Below are positions 11,201 to 16,426 of a stretch of DNA of 17,519 nt, in pieces. Made by a program: the position numbers and the translations under genes. The DNA is taken from NCBI GenBank assembly GCA_002284615.2, contig MU069957.1, positions 53,762 through 71,280 on the forward strand. Direction: 5' to 3'. The notes beneath the pieces were generated by a model. That model did no database searches. It was not told where the DNA came from and saw only the letters and a list, made by a program, of their open reading frames with translations. The stretch's first letter is position 1, and each line of letters begins with the position of its first letter. This DNA comes from Dunaliella salina. Taxonomy: Eukaryota; Chlorophyta; Chlorophyceae; Chlamydomonadales; Dunaliellaceae.

Positions 11201-13324
11201 TTAGGCGCACTGAGTAGATGTGACTGACTGTTCCTCACACCAAAAATCCGTGCTGGCTGAGCAACAAGCATAGTGTGTTGAAGGGTGCTTGCAAGGTACA
11301 GGCTCGTTCTCTTCTGTTTTAAGACCTGCGTGTTCTGTCTCAGGGCTTGTTGCTCTTGCAGGTTGTGAGGGATGTTGTCTACAGATAAGCAGGTGCTGTT
11401 TATGTGCTTGTTGCTCGCTCTTGCAAGCCCCCAGGGACGACACAAGATGCTGCAACACTTGGAGAAAAATATGTGCTGCCTGTGTGCTTGTTGCTCGCTC
11501 TTGCAAATTCACGGGGACGACACAAGATGCTGCAACACTTGGAGAAAAATATGTGCGGCCTGTGTGCTTGTTGCTTGCTCTTGCAAGTTCACGGGGACGA
11601 CACAAGATGCTGCAACACTTGGAGAAAAATATGTGCTGCCTGTGTGCTTGTTGCTTGCTCTTGCAAGTTCATGGGGACGACACAAGATGCTGCAACACTT
11701 GAAGAAAAATATGTGCTACCTGTGTGCTTGTTGCTCGCTCTTGCGAGTTCCCAGGGACGACACAAGACGTTGCTACACTTTCAGAAGAGCATGTACAGCC
11801 TGTTGCTTGTTGCTCTTGCGAGTTCCCAGGGACAACAAAAGATGTTGCTGATCTACAAAAAAAGTGTGTACTGCCTGTGTGCTTGTTGCAAGAACTTGCA
11901 AGACCCCAGGGTCACGACACAAGGTGTTGCTACACCTCCAAGACTTCTCTTAACAAGTGTGTACCGCCTGTGTGCTTGTTGCAAGAACTTGCAGGTTGCT
12001 CTTGCAGGTTGTGAGGGATGTCTACAGATAAGCATGTGCTGCCTATGTGCTTGTTGCTCACTCTTGCAAGTTTCCAGGGACGACACAAGATGTTGCTACA
12101 CTTTCAGAAGAGCAAGTACTGCCTGTTGCTTGTTGCTCTTGCGAGTTTCCAGGGACGACAAAAGATGTTGCTGCTCTACAAAAAAAGTGTGTACTGCCCG
12201 TGTGCTTGTTGCAAGAACTTGCAAGACCCCAGGGTCACGACACAAGGTGTTGCCACACCTCCAAGACTTCTCACACTTTATAAAAGTGTGTACCACCTGT
12301 GTGCTTGTTGGCTTGTTGCTCTTGCAAGACCTCAGGGTCACGACACAAGGTGTTGCTACACTTCCAAGACTTCTCTTAAAAAGTGTGTACCGCCTGTGTG
12401 CTTGTTGCTTTGCTCTTGCAGGTGCCCAGGGCTGACAAGATGTTGGCCACCGTCGCAGCAGCTGCCCGCAATGGGTTGGGCTCAGATGGTTGGCTGACAG
12501 AGCCATCAGGCAATGTATACATGCACAGGTGAGTGCTCACGATCCGGCAGGCTCTTAAAAATCCCTGCCTCCCTGCTTTGTTCGCTATTAGCAGAGCATT
12601 CGATTTTAATCGCTTTATGGGGCCGTTCACACAACTGTTGGTCACTGTGTCGGTCACACTAAGTTAAAGGTAACAGGACTACAGGATTAGAGGGAAGAAG
12701 CCATCAGTTAAGGCCATCAGTCAAAGCGCATGACCGCTAGGCTTGTTTGGTCACACCCCTACGTCAAGATGAGGGACTTCAAAATGGGAAAGGAAAGGGA
12801 GGAGGAAAAAGAGCCTTTCCTTTTGACATCACAGCCACTTGCTGACCTCTTGAATGAAGGCCGCCTCTCAGGCCTCATGCATGGCAGGGGGATGCCGTGA
12901 TGCCTCGTACAGTGTTCATGGAGCAAGGTGCTGCTTCAAAAGCCTCTTTGACGTTCCTTCCTATTGTGGGATGAAGAACATCATTCGTTTGGAATCAATA
13001 TTGCTGATATTGATTAACTCTGCACAGCTGTGACCCTGCATGGCTCTTCTCCAAAGTGCTGCTCGTTTCTGCAACATATTTTTCCTTATATGCTGCTGCC
13101 CATGCTGGCGGAGATCGCCACTGCCATGGCTTGCATTGGAAGGACCCTACGTGGCTCCTCCCCCGAGCGCTGACTGTTGCTGCAACACAAATCCCCTTGA
13201 TTGTTCAATGCTGCTGCCCATCCAGTGGAGGTTGCTCCTGCCATGGCTTATGTTGCATTATTCTTTTGCATTTGTTAGCGGTTGCATGCGCACCTGCATG
13301 TGCGCGCACGCACACGCGCGCGCG

Positions 13325-13405
<81 letters not shown>

Positions 13406-16360
13406 CTCCTTTTCAGCCAGTGGAGGTCGCTTCCGTCATAATCAACAATTATATTGTGGTCACTGATGCTACTTTGTACTGGCCTGTTTTTTTCTGGGAC
13501 CCAGACTGCTGCTGACGTTAATGGAGATTGCATCAGCTATGGCATATTTACATCGCATGGGCATCGTGCACTGTGACACCCAGCAAGACCTTTCTTTTGA
13601 CCTTCCTTTTTTTTTACCTTCAGGCTGCTGCTCACACTGGTGGAGATCGCGTCAGCCATGGCGTACTTGCATCGCATAGGCATCGTGCACTGCGACACCA
13701 AGCCAGGCAACGTGCTCCTCCGCAGCTCTCATCCATAGCTTACTCACACTATTTTGTACTGGCTTGGCTTTTCTGGCACCCAGGCTGCTGCTGACGCTAG
13801 TGGAGATCGCGTCAGCCATGGCGTACTTGCATCACATGGGCATCGTGCACTGCGACATCAAGCCAGGCAACGTGCTGCTCCGCAGCTCTCATCTGGACCC
13901 CCGCGGCTTCACCACCAAGTTGTCGGACTTTGGGTTGTCGAGGTGGGCGCATCGGAGCAGCACAGCACATGCATCCCTCAGGCCAAATCACAGCAGCACA
14001 TCCATTTCTTGCACACTCGGCTCTCACACACTGCCTAGGCTCGTGGGCTGGCATGGCTGCACACCAAACCACAAGCAAGCAACCACAAACATGTATGCAC
14101 ACACACAGCAAAGCCATCCAGCAGGGGTTTGTAGAGTCAAAGGTGTCAGGGCTGCACCACCGCAAAGCCATCGAGTGATGGGATATTGAGGCGGCGGTGT
14201 TACGGCTTTTGGCCTTCCTTGGTCTGTTTGGCCAGTCCAGCATTATGGAAGACCAGGATGTCAAGTGGAGGTGCAGACAAAGCAAAAAAAACCTTCACCA
14301 GCAAGTGCACATGTTAAAAGTGTTGCACAGCATCGGAGGGAGGCCATGCGCAGGTACAACATGCATGTCATGCATTTCACTCAGGGCCCGAAGTTGCTTC
14401 TCCTCAACGTTAGCTCTGGCAGGCACAACACTTATTGCCTGCCACAAACTGTTCTATTTAAAATTGTTGCAGTTGTTTCAGTTCTGATGGTATTACAACG
14501 CTTATTGTGCCATACAATCGCTGCAGGCCTTTTTACTTTCTGAGCAGAAGCTCTGGTAACCCTTAAAACCTTCTTTGCACGGCCTCTGCACTCTGTATTG
14601 ATCCTTGAGGCAGGAATTCCTTTGCAGGTCACAGCAATCGTGGAAAGGGTTGGCTGATTTCGCATGGATATGACTCGTATCCCAGCAGGGGAATATATGT
14701 TTATGGCGCATGTATAAGGAATTGGCCAACCCTTACCCTGGGAGTGTGCGCTCCCTGGGCAATCCTTGGGACAATTTTCGATGCAACTCAAGGTGCTTGC
14801 TGCAGACTCAAATGTGATGGAGGTACAATACAATTTCCTGCGCTACAGGGGAGCAGCTCTTTTTTTGCAGCAATTTTTTTGGCAGCAGTTTTTTTTTGTG
14901 CTGCAGGAAAGCAGCAGTACGCAGCTTACAGGGTTTTGCTGCATTTGGATGCCAACCAAAATGCAAAACCTCACAAAACCCAAAAATGGATTGAATCAAC
15001 TCTTTGACTTCGGAGAGGTTTGAGACGTAGACCTGATGTTCTGTGGTGCATGGTATGGATCATTAGCACTACAATTGACTCTGAACCCTTTTTCGGAATA
15101 GAAAGAACAGAGGAAGTATGTAGCCAGAGAAACTCTCCCTGCACACTTATGAAAAAGGAGACACATTGGCTCAGAAGAGCAGCGAATCCCCTCCACCACA
15201 ACTGCACCTCCTGTCCCCTCTGCAGCACTGCATCTCCCTTGCCAGCTGTACGGTGGAAAGAGGTTGTTCTGTTGGGTCTCATTTTCTATAACTGGAAAGG
15301 CAGAAGCCGTCCGTCCATCAAGCTTCAGCCATGTCAAAACAAATGAGCAATAATCCTAGTCATAACAAAGTCAAACATTGCGATTCCAGTATCTTTCATG
15401 GACCTTGTCACTTTGCACTTCCACAGTCCTGGGCATCATGCAGAGCCTGCGGGAGCCTGTGGATTTGGATGGCTCATTCCTGACATTTTGGCTCTAGCAG
15501 GGATGCCCATTTCTTTTAGGAATTCCTTGACATACGCTTTTCCAATCATTTGTGAGTTGGGGTGCAGTGAAACCCTAGAAAGTCAGTACAATCAAACAAC
15601 AGTGACATGCGACAATGAGGGCCTTAAAAAGCTCCAGACAATGTGGTTGACAAGCAATGGCTTCCATAGTACCTCATGGTGCTGCCATCCCATCTTAGCT
15701 GGACAGGGTCAAAACGATGACAGCTCTTTTGGGAGAAGAGGTCTACGGTAACCATGAAAAACGCTCCTGTGTATCTCATAAGGCTTTTTCTTCATTTTTT
15801 GTGTCTCAGTAGCAAGGTCCAAATGACATCTATCATAACTTCTTATGACATATCATACCTGGAAACGATTGCCTAGTGCCTTTTTCCCCTGCTTCCTGCG
15901 GCTACAACTTCTGCATCTCACTTGTGTTTTTTGTTTTGATGGACCCGCTTGCTCGGTGGCTGTGCCCCTGCAGGGTTGAAGATGACGAGCAGGCCTCCTT
16001 CCCCTTCAACTCCTGCGGCACTGCCTCCTACGTCGCCCCTGAAGCGCTCATCTGCAACCGCAAAGTCACCAGCAGCGTGGATGTGTATGCGTTTGGCATC
16101 TTGCTGTGGGAGATGTACACGGGGGCTCGGCCCTATGGGTGAGCACCAATACTGGGCCAGTGTTTTACGAATGTCCTGTTGTACTGTTCGAAGACCTGAT
16201 GGGATGTGCAGGTGTTTGGCATCATGGTGTGGGCGATGTACACAGGCGCTCGGCTCTTCAGGTGAGCTATGTTACTGGGCCAACATATCGCCGCGTGTTT
16301 CCCTGTATGTGGTGTACAAAGGCTTTTTTTAGGGACTGCAAAGAGCTAGCCGGCAGCGTG

Positions 16361-16426
<66 letters not shown>

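Noticed and set aside
11404..12435. 343-codon plus-strand open frame
   Set aside because: It is made by the exon 6 acceptor-derived tandem array; other frames are open over the same units, the reading is repetitive (Cys/Leu-rich), and only the last bases touch exon 6 in a different context.
13040..13533. Open frames rich in His-Thr or Cys-Val
   Set aside because: They are direct readings of the (CA)n/(GT)n microsatellite.
15020..15346. Open frames on both strands of about 100-113 codons in intron 7
   Set aside because: No recognisable motif, no splice-supported join to the kinase, and both strands are equally open.
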